Below, piece after piece: positions 48,400 through 60,332 of a stretch of DNA of 64,000 nt. The position numbers were made by a program, and so were the translations under genes. The stretch is from Archangium gephyra (lineage in GTDB: Bacteria > Myxococcota > Myxococcia > Myxococcales > Myxococcaceae). Location: assembly GCA_003243425.1 (NCBI GenBank), contig QFQP01000018.1:82379-146378 (forward strand). The letters run 5' to 3'. The notes beneath the pieces are model-generated. The model worked only from the letters and a program-made list of their open reading frames with translations, did no database searches and was not told the DNA's origin. Numbering within the stretch: the stretch's first letter is position 1; each line of letters starts with the position of its first letter.

Positions 48400-49143
48400 G
48401 TGAGTGTGTACTTCGCCGGCGGAGTGGCGCTCGCCTACGCAGCAGGCGTGGTCGGCGTGCACCGCACCATTGTCGCGCGCCGCCGCAAGCAGGCCGCTCA
48501 CTACCCGACGCTGGCCTGGCTCGATTGGGACACGCTGCTGCACGGCGTGTTGCCCGAAGCGCCGCGGGTTCAACGCACGCTGACGGCGCCGCCGGAAGGC
48601 GGTCCTCCGCCCGCGATCCTCTCGCGCGACCCGACGCATGAAGTGCGGCTGCTCGAAGCGCTCGTCGGCGGCGCCAGCGTGCAGAGCGAGGCCTTTCATG
48701 AAGCGCAGTTCAGCGGCGGCGAAGCCAGGTGGCTGGGCCTGCTCGCGTGGCTTCGCGACGAACCGGAGCGCGTGCTCGAGGAGTTGTCGTCGACGCCGGC
48801 CGACACCGTCGCGCACGAGTACCTGCGCGAGTGGCTCACGCTGCAGCACGAGGTGAACCCGCTCAACCTGGAGTTGACGAGCTTCGGCGCCAAGCTGCGC
48901 ATCAACCGCGCGCTGCGCCGTTTCGGTGAGAAGCCCGCGCTCTATTTCATTCGTGCACGCGCCAGCTCGTTGCTGGGCTTCAACACGCAGGTGATCGACG
49001 ACCTGGCGCGCGCCGTCTACTTTTCCCGACAGGCGCCGTTCTATCTGCGCGCGGTGACCGAGCTGCGCTTCATCGACGAGCTCAGGCCGGCCCTGAGCCG
49101 CGCGTGTCGTGAAGCCGAAGCCGAGAATGAAACTGGCGCCTGA
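48400..49143 (+). CDS. Membrane-anchored protein of unknown function
   Basis: The protein has 247 residues and a GTG start. An N-terminal membrane helix (about 4-24, FAGGVALAYAAGVVGVH) precedes a soluble helical region. Motifs such as LTSFGAKLRINRALRRFG match no family known to me. It lies 3 nt after yacG and 28 nt before the FHA gene, so the four genes from yacG to PP2C may be one unit. Confidence 0.7.
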   Translation: MSVYFAGGVALAYAAGVVGVHRTIVARRRKQAAHYPTLAWLDWDTLLHGVLPEAPRVQRTLTAPPEGGPPPAILSRDPTHEVRLLEALVGGASVQSEAFHEAQFSGGEARWLGLLAWLRDEPERVLEELSSTPADTVAHEYLREWLTLQHEVNPLNLELTSFGAKLRINRALRRFGEKPALYFIRARASSLLGFNTQVIDDLARAVYFSRQAPFYLRAVTELRFIDELRPALSRACREAEAENETGA

Positions 49144-49171
49144 GGGTCTTCCACGTCATCGTTGAAGCTCG

Positions 49172-49687
49172 ATGGTCGAGACGTTGCTGCTCTGGTTCAA
49201 CCGCTTCACCGATGACCCGTCGAAGGTGCGCGCCCGGCTCAAGGGCCGCCCGGTGCTCGTGTACGAGCCGCCCACCGAAGACACCATCGACGAGAGCGAC
49301 GACGACGACGACTACCAGCTGCGAACGCAGTCGGGGCTGTCGTTGCCGGCCATCGGCGGTGGCGACCCGATGGCCGTGGTGATCGAAAAGTCGGCCGACA
49401 ACGCGTTCAAGCAGCGCATCACCATCGGTCGCACCGCGAACAACGACATCGTGCTCGACGACACCTCGGTCTCGCGCTTCCACGCGTGGATCGAGCAACA
49501 GAACATGGACTGGGTGCTGGTCGATGCCGGGTCCCGCAACGGATCGACGGTGGCGGGCCGCAAGGTCGCGGCCAAGACGCCCATCGTGCTGACGAATGGC
49601 ACGCCGCTGCGCATCGGCTCGCTGACGCTCACGTATTACACGTCGCAGGGCTTCCTCGACCTGCTGCATCGCCGCGCGACCGAGTGA
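49172..49687 (+). CDS. FHA domain protein
   Basis: The protein has 171 residues. An N-terminal part with an acidic run (DESDDDDD) is followed by an FHA domain (about 80-155) carrying the phosphothreonine-binding residues GR, S, H and NG in ITIGRTANN, SVSRFHAW and SRNGS. It should read Ser/Thr phosphorylation. A PP2C phosphatase gene follows after 82 nt. Confidence 0.88.
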   Translation: MVETLLLWFNRFTDDPSKVRARLKGRPVLVYEPPTEDTIDESDDDDDYQLRTQSGLSLPAIGGGDPMAVVIEKSADNAFKQRITIGRTANNDIVLDDTSVSRFHAWIEQQNMDWVLVDAGSRNGSTVAGRKVAAKTPIVLTNGTPLRIGSLTLTYYTSQGFLDLLHRRATE

Positions 49688-49769
49688 CGCGGCGTGTCCT
49701 TTGGTGTTGTCGGCGCGGGCTGACGGGCCGTATGGTGTTCCGCCCTCTTTCCCCCCGAGAACACACCCG

Positions 49770-51041
<1,272 letters not shown>

Positions 51042-51066
51042 CGCTCGATTCGTGAGGAGAGTCGTG

Positions 51067-52368
51067 ATGCGACGCTTGCTCGTCTTGATGGCGCTCGTGC
51101 CGATGGTCGCGCACGCGGACTTCAGCCTCTACGGCTACGGCCCGCGCGCGGCGGCGATGGGCGGCGCGATGACCGCCGAGGCCAACGACTACACGGCCGT
51201 GTTCTACAACCCGGCGCTCCTCGTCGAGCGGAAGGACGTGAACTTCGGCTTCGCCTTCCAATACGCGGGCATGGTCTCCAACGTTCAGTCGAAGGACCTG
51301 GCGCGCCCCGTCGACTGCACGTTGTGCACGTCACCCGCGACCGTCGGCACCTCGCTGGGCCTGCTGTTTCCGCTCGGCGGTGTGGTGAAGAACCGCGTCG
51401 CCCTGGGCCTGGGCGTGTACCTGCCCACCGCCGTGCTGTTGCGGCTGCACGCACCTTCGCAGGACCAGCCGTATTGGTACCGCTATCACTCCAACCCCGA
51501 GCGTCTTCAGCTGCACCTCGGCGCCGGGATCAAGATCGTCGACTGGCTGAAGGTGGGTCTGGGCATTCAGGTGCTTGCCAACCTCATCGGTGACAGCGCC
51601 AACGTCGGTGTCGATCTCTTCAGCAAGCAGGTGACGTCGGGCGACATCAACGCCTACCTCGGTACGCGCGTCGCGCCGGTGTTCTCGCTGCACGTGACGC
51701 CGTGGAAGCGGCTGCGTCTGGGCGCAACCTTCAAGTACGAGATGCGCCTCGACTACCGCATTCCCGCCACCGTCGACCTCTCGGGCATCGGCACGCTCGG
51801 CTTCGTCATTCAGGGCGTCGCCCACTACTCGCCGCACACGCTGCAGTTCGGCGCGGCGCTCGACGTGACCGACGACTTCACCCTCTCGCTCGATGGTGAA
51901 TGGCAGAACTGGAGCGCGGCACCGTCTCCGTACGTGAACGTCAGCATCGATCTGTCGGGGCCGACGCTCGAAGGTCTGGGGCTCGGTTCTGCGCTCGACG
52001 TGCAGTCGGCGCGTCAGCCGCCGGGGTTCGCCGATACCTTCGGTGGCCGTCTCGGCGCCGAGTACCGGGTGAACCAACGCTTCGTGGCACGCGCCGGCGG
52101 CTTCTTCCGCCCCACGCCCGTTCCCCGGCAGGACACGCAGGGCACCAACCTGATGGACGCGACCACGGTCGGCGGCTCGGTGGGCGTGGGTTTCAACTTC
52201 CCGGACCCGCTGGAGATCTTCCAGCACCCCATCACCATCGATGTCGCCGGGCAGGCGCACTTCCTGCTGAGCCGCGAGGCCAACAAGGCGGCGACCGATT
52301 CGACGCCCAGCTACGCGTACTCGGCCAACGTGTACGGCGTGACGGCGGCGATCCGTTACGACTTCTGA
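51067..52368 (+). CDS. FadL/OMPP1/TodX-type outer membrane protein
   Basis: The protein has 433 residues from the ATG at 51067, with GAGGAGA upstream. The signal peptide MRRLLVLMALVPMVAHA leads to the plug region DFSLYGYGPRAAAMGGAMTA and NDYTAVFYNPA typical of the family. The rest alternates beta strands, ending YGVTAAIRYDF with a terminal aromatic. It should form a barrel for uptake of hydrophobic compounds such as fatty acids. Confidence 0.9.
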   Translation: MRRLLVLMALVPMVAHADFSLYGYGPRAAAMGGAMTAEANDYTAVFYNPALLVERKDVNFGFAFQYAGMVSNVQSKDLARPVDCTLCTSPATVGTSLGLLFPLGGVVKNRVALGLGVYLPTAVLLRLHAPSQDQPYWYRYHSNPERLQLHLGAGIKIVDWLKVGLGIQVLANLIGDSANVGVDLFSKQVTSGDINAYLGTRVAPVFSLHVTPWKRLRLGATFKYEMRLDYRIPATVDLSGIGTLGFVIQGVAHYSPHTLQFGAALDVTDDFTLSLDGEWQNWSAAPSPYVNVSIDLSGPTLEGLGLGSALDVQSARQPPGFADTFGGRLGAEYRVNQRFVARAGGFFRPTPVPRQDTQGTNLMDATTVGGSVGVGFNFPDPLEIFQHPITIDVAGQAHFLLSREANKAATDSTPSYAYSANVYGVTAAIRYDF

Positions 52369-52425
52369 CCTCCTCGCTCGCGCGGGAACACTCGTGGGCA
52401 GCCACGTGTCGTACGCGTTAGCCTC

Positions 52426-55380
52426 ATGTCGATCATGCGCCGCTGGTGGTTCGTCATCGGAGGTGTCCTGGCGCTCGCCGTCGCAGCCTTCGTGTTGTGG
52501 CCTGGCGCCGGTGCGGAAGTGCCTCAAGCCGTCGACGACGCTCCGAAGTTCGAGACGGTCGACGTTCGCGCCACGGGCACGCAGCCGGGCCTGACGCTCA
52601 CCGGCGTCGTGAAGTCGCCCGACGGAACACCGATCGCAGACGCCGAGGTGTTCCTCGCGTCGTCGGCGCAGTCGAGCTTCACGGACATCCGCTGTGGGGT
52701 GTGCAGCGAGTGGTTGTTGTCGTGTCACGCGCACGAGACGGCCCGCAGCGTGGCCAACCTGTTCGAGAAGCATCAGGGGGAACTGGTCGCCGCGCTCACC
52801 ACGCGCAGTGACGCCGAAGGCCGCTTTCGCTTCGAGCAGCTCGCAGGCACCAGCTTCACCGTGTGGGGCCGCGCACAGGGCTACGGCGACGGCGTGAAAG
52901 ACCGCGCCGCGCCCGGTGACCCGGTCGAACTGTTTCTCCCCGCGGAGCGTTCGCTCACCGGGTCGGTTCGCGACGAGAACGGTCAGAAGCTCGCCGGAGC
53001 GATGGTGCGCGTCAGTTCGCGGCGCCTGGCGCGCGTGCTCGAGACCACGACCGACGGTGACGGCGCGTTTCGCTTCGAGCAGCTCGGTGAAGGTCCCTTC
53101 GCGGTCACTGCGACGGCCGCGGGAAAGCTGCCCGCGCTGGAGATCGACGCGCAGGCAGACGCCAAGCCAATCTCGATCACGTTGCCGAACGCCCGCCGGC
53201 TCGAAGTTCGAACCGTGGCGAACGGTGCGCCCATCACCGCGGTGGTGACGCTGCAGGGCGATCACGTGTCGCGACAGGTCACGGCGAAGGATGGCTTCAT
53301 CTCGATCGACGCGTTGTACCCGGGTGAGCTCTTGCTGAGCGCCGTCGCGAAGGACCTGTCGTCGATGCCGACGCAGACCACGCTCACGGGTGCGGTCACG
53401 CAGGTGACCTTGACGCTCGAGAAGGGCGGGACGGCCGCTGTCACCGTGCTCGACGAGTCAGACCAACCGGTGCCGAACCCCACGCTCGAGCTCTTCACGC
53501 GCGCTCAAGATCGCGTCGCGCAGAAGAAGGCGCAGACCGGCGAGCTGGTGGTCTTCGGCCCGCTTGGAGTGGGTGAGTACCTGCTGCGCGTGAGTGCGAA
53601 TGGCTTCACGGCGGTCGCGGTGCCGGTGTCGATCAAGCCAGGTGAGACGCCGATCGAAGTGACGATGGCGCGCGGCACGGTCATCGCGGGGCGCGTCATC
53701 GACGAGTACGGCCGGCCCGCCGGTGGGGTGTCGGTGCTGGTGACGCCGACGGGTGACTCGGTGCTCGCCGACGCCGAAGGCCGCTTCACCGCGAACGTAC
53801 CTTCACCCGGCCTCTACGAACTGCACGCGCATCACAGCGACTGGGGCGGCGGCGACGTGCAGGTCACGGCCCCGAAAGAAGACGTGACCCTGCAGCTCGA
53901 ACCGCGCGCCGGCGCACAGATCACCGTGAGCGTCGGTGGTCGACGCGTCGAAGGCGCCTCGGTCACGCTGTTTCACACCAAAGGCAACTTCCGCAGCGAT
54001 CGCACCTCCGGCGCCGACGGCGTGGTGTTGATGCGCGGTCTCCCGCCCGACTCGTACCAACTGGTCGCCTCGCACCCCGACTTTCTTCCCTCGGAGCGCG
54101 CGCCGCTGGAGCTCAACGACGGTGACCTCGTGAAGGTCGACGCGGAGCTGAAGCCGGGCGGGAAGATCACGGGGCAGGTGGTCGACACGCAGGGCCTCCC
54201 GGTCGCCAATGCGCCCGTGGCGACCACGCCCCGCTCGGAACCGGTGACGACCGACTCGGAAGGGAAGTTCACGTTCTCGCCGTTGCGCGCGGGCGTTCTG
54301 TACAACCTGCGCGTCGGCTCTCGTGAGTTCGAGCAGCAGGACCGCGTGGCCACCCGGCCAGACCTCGAGCCGGTGAAGATCGTCATCAAGCGTCGCCCGG
54401 TGTTCCGCGGCCGCGTGCTCGGTGAAGGCGTTCCCCTCAAGAACTTCCGCATCGACGAACACGAAGTGACCAGCGCCGACGGCCGCTTCGAGCTCGCGCT
54501 GTCGGCCACCAACGATCGCGTGATCGTCGCCATCGAAGCGTCGGGCTACGAGCCGTTGATGGTCGATCGCCCCAACACGCCCGACCTCGGCGACTTCGAT
54601 CTCGAGAGAGCGCCCCAGGTGACTGGCGTCGTCCGTGACGAACGTGGGCCCGTCGCTGACGCGGTCGTCACCTGCGACACCTGCGAGCAGTCGGTGCTGA
54701 CGACGCAAGACGGCCGCTTCGCGCTCGGCAAACCGGCGTTCCAGCGCGAGTTCACGGTGGTCGCCAAGAAGGGCCGCCGCACGGGCACGAAGACGCTCCG
54801 CGACAACCAGCTGGAGGGCATCGAGCTCACCTTGAAGCCCGGCGTGAAGTTGAGCGGGCTGGCCTACCTGCCCAGCGGAGTGCCCGCCGCAGGTCTCGAG
54901 ATCGCTGGCGTGAACATGGATCGTGGCGAGACGGTCAGCGTGGTCACCGCGGCCGATGGCAGCTACGCGATGGACGTCGCTCCCGGCATCTACCGCTTCA
55001 TGTTGGCGCTCCCGCCGAGCGTCACGGCCTCCGAAGATCCGCCTGCGCTGATCGCGGAAGTGTCCGGCGCGGAGACGCGGCTCGACTTCGGTCCAGTGCC
55101 CGGTCTGGGTCGCCTCGAGGTGCTGGTCTCACCGCAGCCCGGTTACGCGTTGTGGCTGGTGCGCGGAGATCTTCCTTCGGTCGCCAACCCGCCGATGGAG
55201 TTGCTGCGCAGCCCGTGGGCGCAGCTCGTGTACCAACCCTTCACTCAGCGCGTGACGCTCGGTGGTCTCACGCCTGGTCGCTACACGCTGGTGTGGGCGA
55301 GCTTCCACGCCACGATGCCGAACGGCCCGAGAGTCGTCCCCGTGCAGGTGCCGTCTTCAGGCGAAGTGAAGTTGTTCTGA
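52426..55380 (+). CDS. Giant carboxypeptidase-regulatory-domain repeat protein, paralogue 1
   Basis: The protein has 984 residues. One N-terminal membrane helix (about 8-26) anchors a periplasmic or extracellular chain of about eight beta-sandwich repeats, each with the G.V.D..G.P..DA.V..T...G.F.F pattern of CarboxypepD_reg domains. The first repeat contains a loop with CGVCSEWLLSC (C-x2-C-x6-C). No catalytic domain is seen. The next gene has the same design and starts 4 nt after this stop. Confidence 0.82.
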   Translation: MSIMRRWWFVIGGVLALAVAAFVLWPGAGAEVPQAVDDAPKFETVDVRATGTQPGLTLTGVVKSPDGTPIADAEVFLASSAQSSFTDIRCGVCSEWLLSCHAHETARSVANLFEKHQGELVAALTTRSDAEGRFRFEQLAGTSFTVWGRAQGYGDGVKDRAAPGDPVELFLPAERSLTGSVRDENGQKLAGAMVRVSSRRLARVLETTTDGDGAFRFEQLGEGPFAVTATAAGKLPALEIDAQADAKPISITLPNARRLEVRTVANGAPITAVVTLQGDHVSRQVTAKDGFISIDALYPGELLLSAVAKDLSSMPTQTTLTGAVTQVTLTLEKGGTAAVTVLDESDQPVPNPTLELFTRAQDRVAQKKAQTGELVVFGPLGVGEYLLRVSANGFTAVAVPVSIKPGETPIEVTMARGTVIAGRVIDEYGRPAGGVSVLVTPTGDSVLADAEGRFTANVPSPGLYELHAHHSDWGGGDVQVTAPKEDVTLQLEPRAGAQITVSVGGRRVEGASVTLFHTKGNFRSDRTSGADGVVLMRGLPPDSYQLVASHPDFLPSERAPLELNDGDLVKVDAELKPGGKITGQVVDTQGLPVANAPVATTPRSEPVTTDSEGKFTFSPLRAGVLYNLRVGSREFEQQDRVATRPDLEPVKIVIKRRPVFRGRVLGEGVPLKNFRIDEHEVTSADGRFELALSATNDRVIVAIEASGYEPLMVDRPNTPDLGDFDLERAPQVTGVVRDERGPVADAVVTCDTCEQSVLTTQDGRFALGKPAFQREFTVVAKKGRRTGTKTLRDNQLEGIELTLKPGVKLSGLAYLPSGVPAAGLEIAGVNMDRGETVSVVTAADGSYAMDVAPGIYRFMLALPPSVTASEDPPALIAEVSGAETRLDFGPVPGLGRLEVLVSPQPGYALWLVRGDLPSVANPPMELLRSPWAQLVYQPFTQRVTLGGLTPGRYTLVWASFHATMPNGPRVVPVQVPSSGEVKLF

Positions 55381-55383
55381 CGT

Positions 55384-58317
55384 ATGCGAAAGCTCGTCTT
55401 CGCAGTGATCGCGTCGTTGGTGCTGGGCGGCGCTGCGTTCTGGTTGTGGCCGCGCGATGCCGTCGTCGAAGGCGCGACGCCCGGTGCCGACGGAGATCGA
55501 ACGGTCGATCTCGTGCGCTCGTCGGACGCGTTGGTCGGTGATGGTGGCGTGGTGCAGCTCTCGGGCGTCGTACTCGACGAGGCGACCGGGAGCCCGTTGC
55601 CGAACGTCGCGGTGCGGCTCTTCGTGTCCGACCCCGAGTTCGAGACGTTGGAATGCGGCGTCTGTCACGCGCTCGCGATGCACTGCGACGACGCGGCGAC
55701 GACCAGGCAGCTCTTTGACGCGGTGAAGTCTGGCGTCATCACGCCACCGAAGGTGCTGGCCGAGGTCACCAGCGATGAAGCGGGCCGGTTCACGTTCACC
55801 GACGCGCCTGTGGGCGCTCTCGTCGTGGCGATGCGGCCGGGCTTCATGTTCGCCGAGACGTCGGTGGTCGACGGGGAAGATGTGGTGCTCTCCGTTCGTC
55901 CCATCGAAGGGCATCGCCTCCACGCCGTCGATCCGAAGAGCGTGCCGATTTCCGGTGCGCGCTTCGTGCTCCACGAGCCGCTCAATGGAACCACGCAGAC
56001 GCTTCGCGCCGACGCCGAGGGCTCCGTCGAGGTGTCGTCAGCCGACCCCTTCGCGTGGGTGATGGCCGAGGCCGACGGCGCGCTGCCGATCGGTCGAATG
56101 CTCGAAGACAGCTCGACCTTCATTCTCGCGGCGCCGCGAACGGTGATCGTGAAGACGTTCGTCTCGGGCGAGCCGATCGAAGCCGACGTGTTCATCGAAC
56201 TTCACGGCCAGCAGCGGACCTTCAAGACGTCGAAGGGCGTGGTCCGCATCGAAGGGCTCGCGTACTCGTACTACCTGCTCAGCGCACAGGCCGGCGCGCT
56301 GGTGAGCGCCGAGCAGGGCGCCGATCTCGAGAGCGTCGAAACCGAGCTGCGCTTCGAGCTGCGGCCGTCGTCGAAGCTGATGGTGACGGTGCTGTCGTCG
56401 TCGGGTGAGCCCGTCGAGACGGTCACCGGTCAGCTCTCGGGTGAAGGCTTCAGCGTGTCGAAGACCGTCGAGAACGGCGCGATGTTGATCTTCGGGCCCA
56501 TCGTCGAAGGCGAGGCCGACCTGTACGTCTCCGCCGAGGGCAAGGTCGACGTGCGCCGCACCATCGATCTCAAGCCCGGCGAGACCCAGCTCGAGATCCT
56601 CATGAACGACACCACCGCCTTGAAGGGCAGCGTGGTGACCGCCGACGGCAAGCCGGCTGCGTCGGTGCGCATCGCGGTCGGCGAGAACGACGAAGAGACG
56701 GAAGTGGCGTTCTCCGACGAGAACGGCGAGTTCAGCGTCGAGCTCCCCTACGAAGGCGCGTTCACCGTGCACGCCGAGTCGCCGAAGCTCGGGAGCGCGT
56801 CGGTGACGGTGAAGGTTCCCGGCCCGAAGCCGGTGCTCACCCTTCAAGAGCGCGGCGTGCTCGAAGTGCAGATGCTCGAGGTCGACGGCACCGTGGTCGA
56901 CCCCGACTGCATGCTGCGCGCGAAGTCGGACTCGCGGCTGTTGTGGGTCGAAGCGAAAGAAGAGAACGGTTGGGCGCGGCTCGCCGGCATCGAGGGTGGC
57001 AGCTACGTGCTCTCGAGGAACATGCCGGGCCGTCTCCCGATCGAACGTGACGTCGAGATCGTCGAAGGGCGAACGCAGCGCATCTCGGTGCAGCTGGCGC
57101 GCGGCGAGAGCATTCGCGGTCGCGTGGTCGACTCGAAAGGCCGGCCCGCCGTCGCCGCCACGGTGCTGGTCAGCGCTCCCACGTCTGATTACGGCCGCAC
57201 CGAAGACGACGGCACCTTCGAAATCGGCGGCCTCGTGGCGCAGTCGACGGAGATCTGGGCCGTCGGGAAAGACGGCGTCGAATCTCCGCACGTGAAGCTC
57301 GACATTCCCGCCCGCGACCTCGTGCTCACCATTCCCGAACCGATGCGGGTGTCGGGCCGCGTGGTCGACGACAAGGGCAACGCGATTCGCAAGTTCGACG
57401 TCAACGGCACCGTGTTCGACGGCCCCGACGGCCGCTTCGAAATCGACGCGCCACAACGCTCGCTGCAGATCACCGCCGACGGGTTCGAGCAGGAGTACCT
57501 GTCTGAGGTGTCGAGTGACGTGGGCGACGTGAAGCTCAGGTCGCTGGTGATGCTCGAAGGTGAAGTGGTCGACGAGCAGGGCCGCGGTGTGAGCGGGGTG
57601 CTCGTGCAGCTCTCGATGGACATGATGCCCACCACCACTGACGGCAAGGGCACGTTCAAGTTGCCGCTGATGCCCGAAGTGGAACAGGAGATCATCGCCA
57701 CGCGCGGTGCGTTGTCGGGTCGCGCGCCCGCCAAGCTCGGGGTTCGTGCGCGCGTCACGCTGCAGCAGGGCACGGTGGTCGCCGGTCGCGTGATCGGCGC
57801 CGATGGCCGGGGCGTTCGCACCAGCGTCACGGCGTTCTCTCGCGACTTTCCCAGGCCCATGCTGTTCGACACCGACGTCGACGGCCGCTTCGAAGGCACC
57901 ATGGCGCGAGGGGTGTGGTTGTTCTCGGCGCGCGCCAGTCGAGCGCAACGCACCGTCGACGTGAGCGGCGCCCGCGTCGAGGTGGTGCTCGGTGAAGCGC
58001 AGGGCACCTGCGGCCTCACCGTCACCGCCGCCGGCATGATCGAGAACGTGTGGTTGATGCCGACCGCGCCGACGGAGATCTCCGAAGTGATGGACGTCGC
58101 TGAACGCACACCGGGCACCATTCAGCTTTCGCTGGGCATGTCGCGCCGCGAGGTCACCGCGTCGGGAATTCCGTGCGGGAGCTGGGCCGTGGTGGCCATG
58201 ATCTCCGGCGAGTTCGTGCAGACCAGCGTCAATCTGCGCGGCGCGAATGAGCGCGTCGTGTTGCCGATGCCGACACCCGCGCCGCCCGAAGAGTCCGCGA
58301 GCGACGCGGCTCCGTGA
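55384..58317 (+). CDS. Giant carboxypeptidase-regulatory-domain repeat protein, paralogue 2
   Basis: The protein has 977 residues and the same layout as the preceding protein: one N-terminal helix followed by WLWPRD, then a chain of CarboxypepD_reg-like beta repeats. The loop of its first repeat carries CGVCHALAMHC, again C-x2-C-x6-C, so the Cys pattern is conserved between the two despite weak overall identity. The end is Pro/Glu-rich. A structural, adhesive or binding role is likely. The CxxCH string looks like a haem motif but is not conserved in the sister. Confidence 0.82.
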   Translation: MRKLVFAVIASLVLGGAAFWLWPRDAVVEGATPGADGDRTVDLVRSSDALVGDGGVVQLSGVVLDEATGSPLPNVAVRLFVSDPEFETLECGVCHALAMHCDDAATTRQLFDAVKSGVITPPKVLAEVTSDEAGRFTFTDAPVGALVVAMRPGFMFAETSVVDGEDVVLSVRPIEGHRLHAVDPKSVPISGARFVLHEPLNGTTQTLRADAEGSVEVSSADPFAWVMAEADGALPIGRMLEDSSTFILAAPRTVIVKTFVSGEPIEADVFIELHGQQRTFKTSKGVVRIEGLAYSYYLLSAQAGALVSAEQGADLESVETELRFELRPSSKLMVTVLSSSGEPVETVTGQLSGEGFSVSKTVENGAMLIFGPIVEGEADLYVSAEGKVDVRRTIDLKPGETQLEILMNDTTALKGSVVTADGKPAASVRIAVGENDEETEVAFSDENGEFSVELPYEGAFTVHAESPKLGSASVTVKVPGPKPVLTLQERGVLEVQMLEVDGTVVDPDCMLRAKSDSRLLWVEAKEENGWARLAGIEGGSYVLSRNMPGRLPIERDVEIVEGRTQRISVQLARGESIRGRVVDSKGRPAVAATVLVSAPTSDYGRTEDDGTFEIGGLVAQSTEIWAVGKDGVESPHVKLDIPARDLVLTIPEPMRVSGRVVDDKGNAIRKFDVNGTVFDGPDGRFEIDAPQRSLQITADGFEQEYLSEVSSDVGDVKLRSLVMLEGEVVDEQGRGVSGVLVQLSMDMMPTTTDGKGTFKLPLMPEVEQEIIATRGALSGRAPAKLGVRARVTLQQGTVVAGRVIGADGRGVRTSVTAFSRDFPRPMLFDTDVDGRFEGTMARGVWLFSARASRAQRTVDVSGARVEVVLGEAQGTCGLTVTAAGMIENVWLMPTAPTEISEVMDVAERTPGTIQLSLGMSRREVTASGIPCGSWAVVAMISGEFVQTSVNLRGANERVVLPMPTPAPPEESASDAAP

Positions 58318-58336
58318 GCGTGTTAACCGTCGTGTC

Positions 58337-59560
58337 GTGAGCTCGAATTCCCTTCAGGGCAAGCGCATCGCAGTCGGCGTCGGCGGGGGCATCGCTGCAT
58401 ACAAGGCGGGCGACTTCGTGCGCGAATTGCGGCGTCAGGGCTCGACGGTGAAGGTCGCGATGACGAAGTCGGCGCAGGAGTTCATCACGCCGCTCACCAT
58501 GCAGAGCCTGTCGGGTGATTCGGTGATGACCGACTACTTCGACGTGGCGCAGGAAGAGCGGTTCGGTCACCTGCACCTCGCGCGCTGGGCCGACGCCTTC
58601 GTGGTGTTGCCGGCGACCGCCGATCTCATCGCCCGCATCGTCACCGGCATGGGCAACGACGCGGTCACCACGTCGCTGCTCGCGTTCCGTGGTCCGGTGC
58701 TGCTGGCTCCCGCGATGAACACGGCGATGTGGGAGAACGCGGCGGTGCAGCGGAACATCGCCACCGCGCGCGCCACCCCGAACATGCACCTCGTCGGGCC
58801 GGGCGTCGGGCCGCTCGCCGATGGTGACGTGGGGGCCGGTCGGCTGGTCGATCTGCCGGAGCTGATCGCCGCCACGGCGTCACTTTTCCCTTCTCATGCG
58901 CTGACAGGAAAGCGGGTGCTCGTCACCGCGGGCCCTACGCGTGAGTCGATGGATCCGGTGCGCTTCATTTCGAATCCGTCGACCGGAAAGATGGGGCTCG
59001 CTGTCGCCGACGAGGCACATTCACGCGGTGCCCAGGTCACCGTGGTGCTCGGCCCCGTCGAGGTGGGCGCGAAGCCATACGAGGTGATTCGGGTGACCAC
59101 GGCCGACGAGATGTTGAGCGCCGTCATGGCTCGCGTCGAGGTCGCGGACGTCTTCGTCGCGAGCGCGGCGGTGAGCGACTGGAAACCTTCGGTGGTCTCG
59201 CCGCAGAAGACGAAGAAGGGCGAATCGCCCGAGACGCTGACGCTGGTTCGCACGCCCGATGTGCTGTTGACCGCGTCGACGAAGGTGCACGCCAACGCGA
59301 AGCGCCCGTTGCTGGTCGGCTTCGCTGCGGAGACGCACGACGTGACCAGCTACGCGAAGCAGAAGCTGGCGAAGAAGAAGCTCGACCTGATCGTGGCGAA
59401 CGACGTGTCTGCCGCGGGCGCAGGTTTCGGTACCGACACCAACGCGGTGACGATCATCTCTGCGACGGGCGAGACGAACGTGCAGGGCAGCAAACGGCAG
59501 GTGGCCTCACGACTGTGGGACGAGGTTGCGGCGATCGGTAAGGTGCCCGCCGATGTCTGA
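58337..59560 (+). CDS. coaBC: Phosphopantothenoylcysteine decarboxylase / phosphopantothenate-cysteine ligase
   Basis: The protein has 407 residues from the GTG at 58337. The N-terminal flavin domain shows [15 protein letters not shown], the active His in [15 protein letters not shown], and [17 protein letters not shown]. The ligase half has [20 protein letters not shown]. It catalyses two consecutive steps from phosphopantothenate to phosphopantetheine in CoA synthesis. It overlaps the next gene by 8 nt. Confidence 0.95.
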   Translation: MSSNSLQGKRIAVGVGGGIAAYKAGDFVRELRRQGSTVKVAMTKSAQEFITPLTMQSLSGDSVMTDYFDVAQEERFGHLHLARWADAFVVLPATADLIARIVTGMGNDAVTTSLLAFRGPVLLAPAMNTAMWENAAVQRNIATARATPNMHLVGPGVGPLADGDVGAGRLVDLPELIAATASLFPSHALTGKRVLVTAGPTRESMDPVRFISNPSTGKMGLAVADEAHSRGAQVTVVLGPVEVGAKPYEVIRVTTADEMLSAVMARVEVADVFVASAAVSDWKPSVVSPQKTKKGESPETLTLVRTPDVLLTASTKVHANAKRPLLVGFAAETHDVTSYAKQKLAKKKLDLIVANDVSAAGAGFGTDTNAVTIISATGETNVQGSKRQVASRLWDEVAAIGKVPADV

Positions 59561-60332
59561 TGAAGTGAACGAAGTACTGCTGGAGCTGCGCCGCCACCTC
59601 GCGTGGCAGGAATCCGACGGCACACGCATGCTGCTCAAGTCGCCTGGCGAGTCGGTGCTCAGCACTGAAGAGCCGGTGAAGCCCGCAGCCGCGTCGGCGC
59701 CGCTCGCGAAGCCTGCGCCGGTCGCAAAGCCAGTCGTGGCGACACCACCCGTCGCCGCAGTCGCCACCTCACCCCTCCAGCTCTCCACGCTCGATGAGGT
59801 CCGCACGCACCTCGGCAACTGCACCCGCTGCAAGCTCTGCAATGGTCGCAAGAACATCGTCTTCGGTGTGGGCAACCCGCGCGCCGAGCTGGTGTTCGTC
59901 GGTGAAGGCCCCGGAGCCGACGAGGACACCCAGGGCATTCCCTTCGTCGGTGCTGCCGGCCAGCTGCTGACCCGGATGATCGAAGCGATGAAGTTCAGCC
60001 GCGACGAGGTCTACATCTGCAACGTCGTGAAGTGCCGGCCGCCGGGGAACCGGAACCCGGAACCCGACGAAATCGAAGCCTGCGAGCCGTTCCTGAAATC
60101 CCAGCTCGCGGTCATCAAGCCGAAGGTCATCGTCGCGCTCGGCAAGTTCGCCGCGCAGACGCTGCTCCGCGAAACGACTCCCATCACGCGACTGCGGGGG
60201 CAGTGGCGTGAATACGAGGGCATTCCGTTGATGCCCACTTTCCACCCGGCCTACCTGCTGCGATCGCCCGACGAGAAGAAGAAGGCGTGGATCGACCTGC
60301 AGGAGGTCATGAAGAAGTTCGGAAGAAAATGA
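59553..60332 (+). CDS. Type-4 uracil-DNA glycosylase
   Basis: The protein has 259 residues, with AAGGTG 7 nt before the ATG. After a Pro/Ala linker the glycosylase domain begins at about 82 with CTRCKLC (C90, C93) and later C161 and C177, the iron-sulfur ligands. [12 protein letters not shown] and TFHPAYLLR are the active-site motifs. It removes uracil from DNA. The start lies within coaBC and the stop overlaps the esterase gene (ATGA). Confidence 0.93.
   Translation: MSDEVNEVLLELRRHLAWQESDGTRMLLKSPGESVLSTEEPVKPAAASAPLAKPAPVAKPVVATPPVAAVATSPLQLSTLDEVRTHLGNCTRCKLCNGRKNIVFGVGNPRAELVFVGEGPGADEDTQGIPFVGAAGQLLTRMIEAMKFSRDEVYICNVVKCRPPGNRNPEPDEIEACEPFLKSQLAVIKPKVIVALGKFAAQTLLRETTPITRLRGQWREYEGIPLMPTFHPAYLLRSPDEKKKAWIDLQEVMKKFGRK

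Noticed and set aside
55384..58317. CxxCH haem-binding motif (CGVCH) in the second giant repeat protein
   Set aside because: There is only one copy, the sister protein has CGVCS at the same place, and the shared feature is C-x2-C-x6-C, so c-type haem is unlikely.
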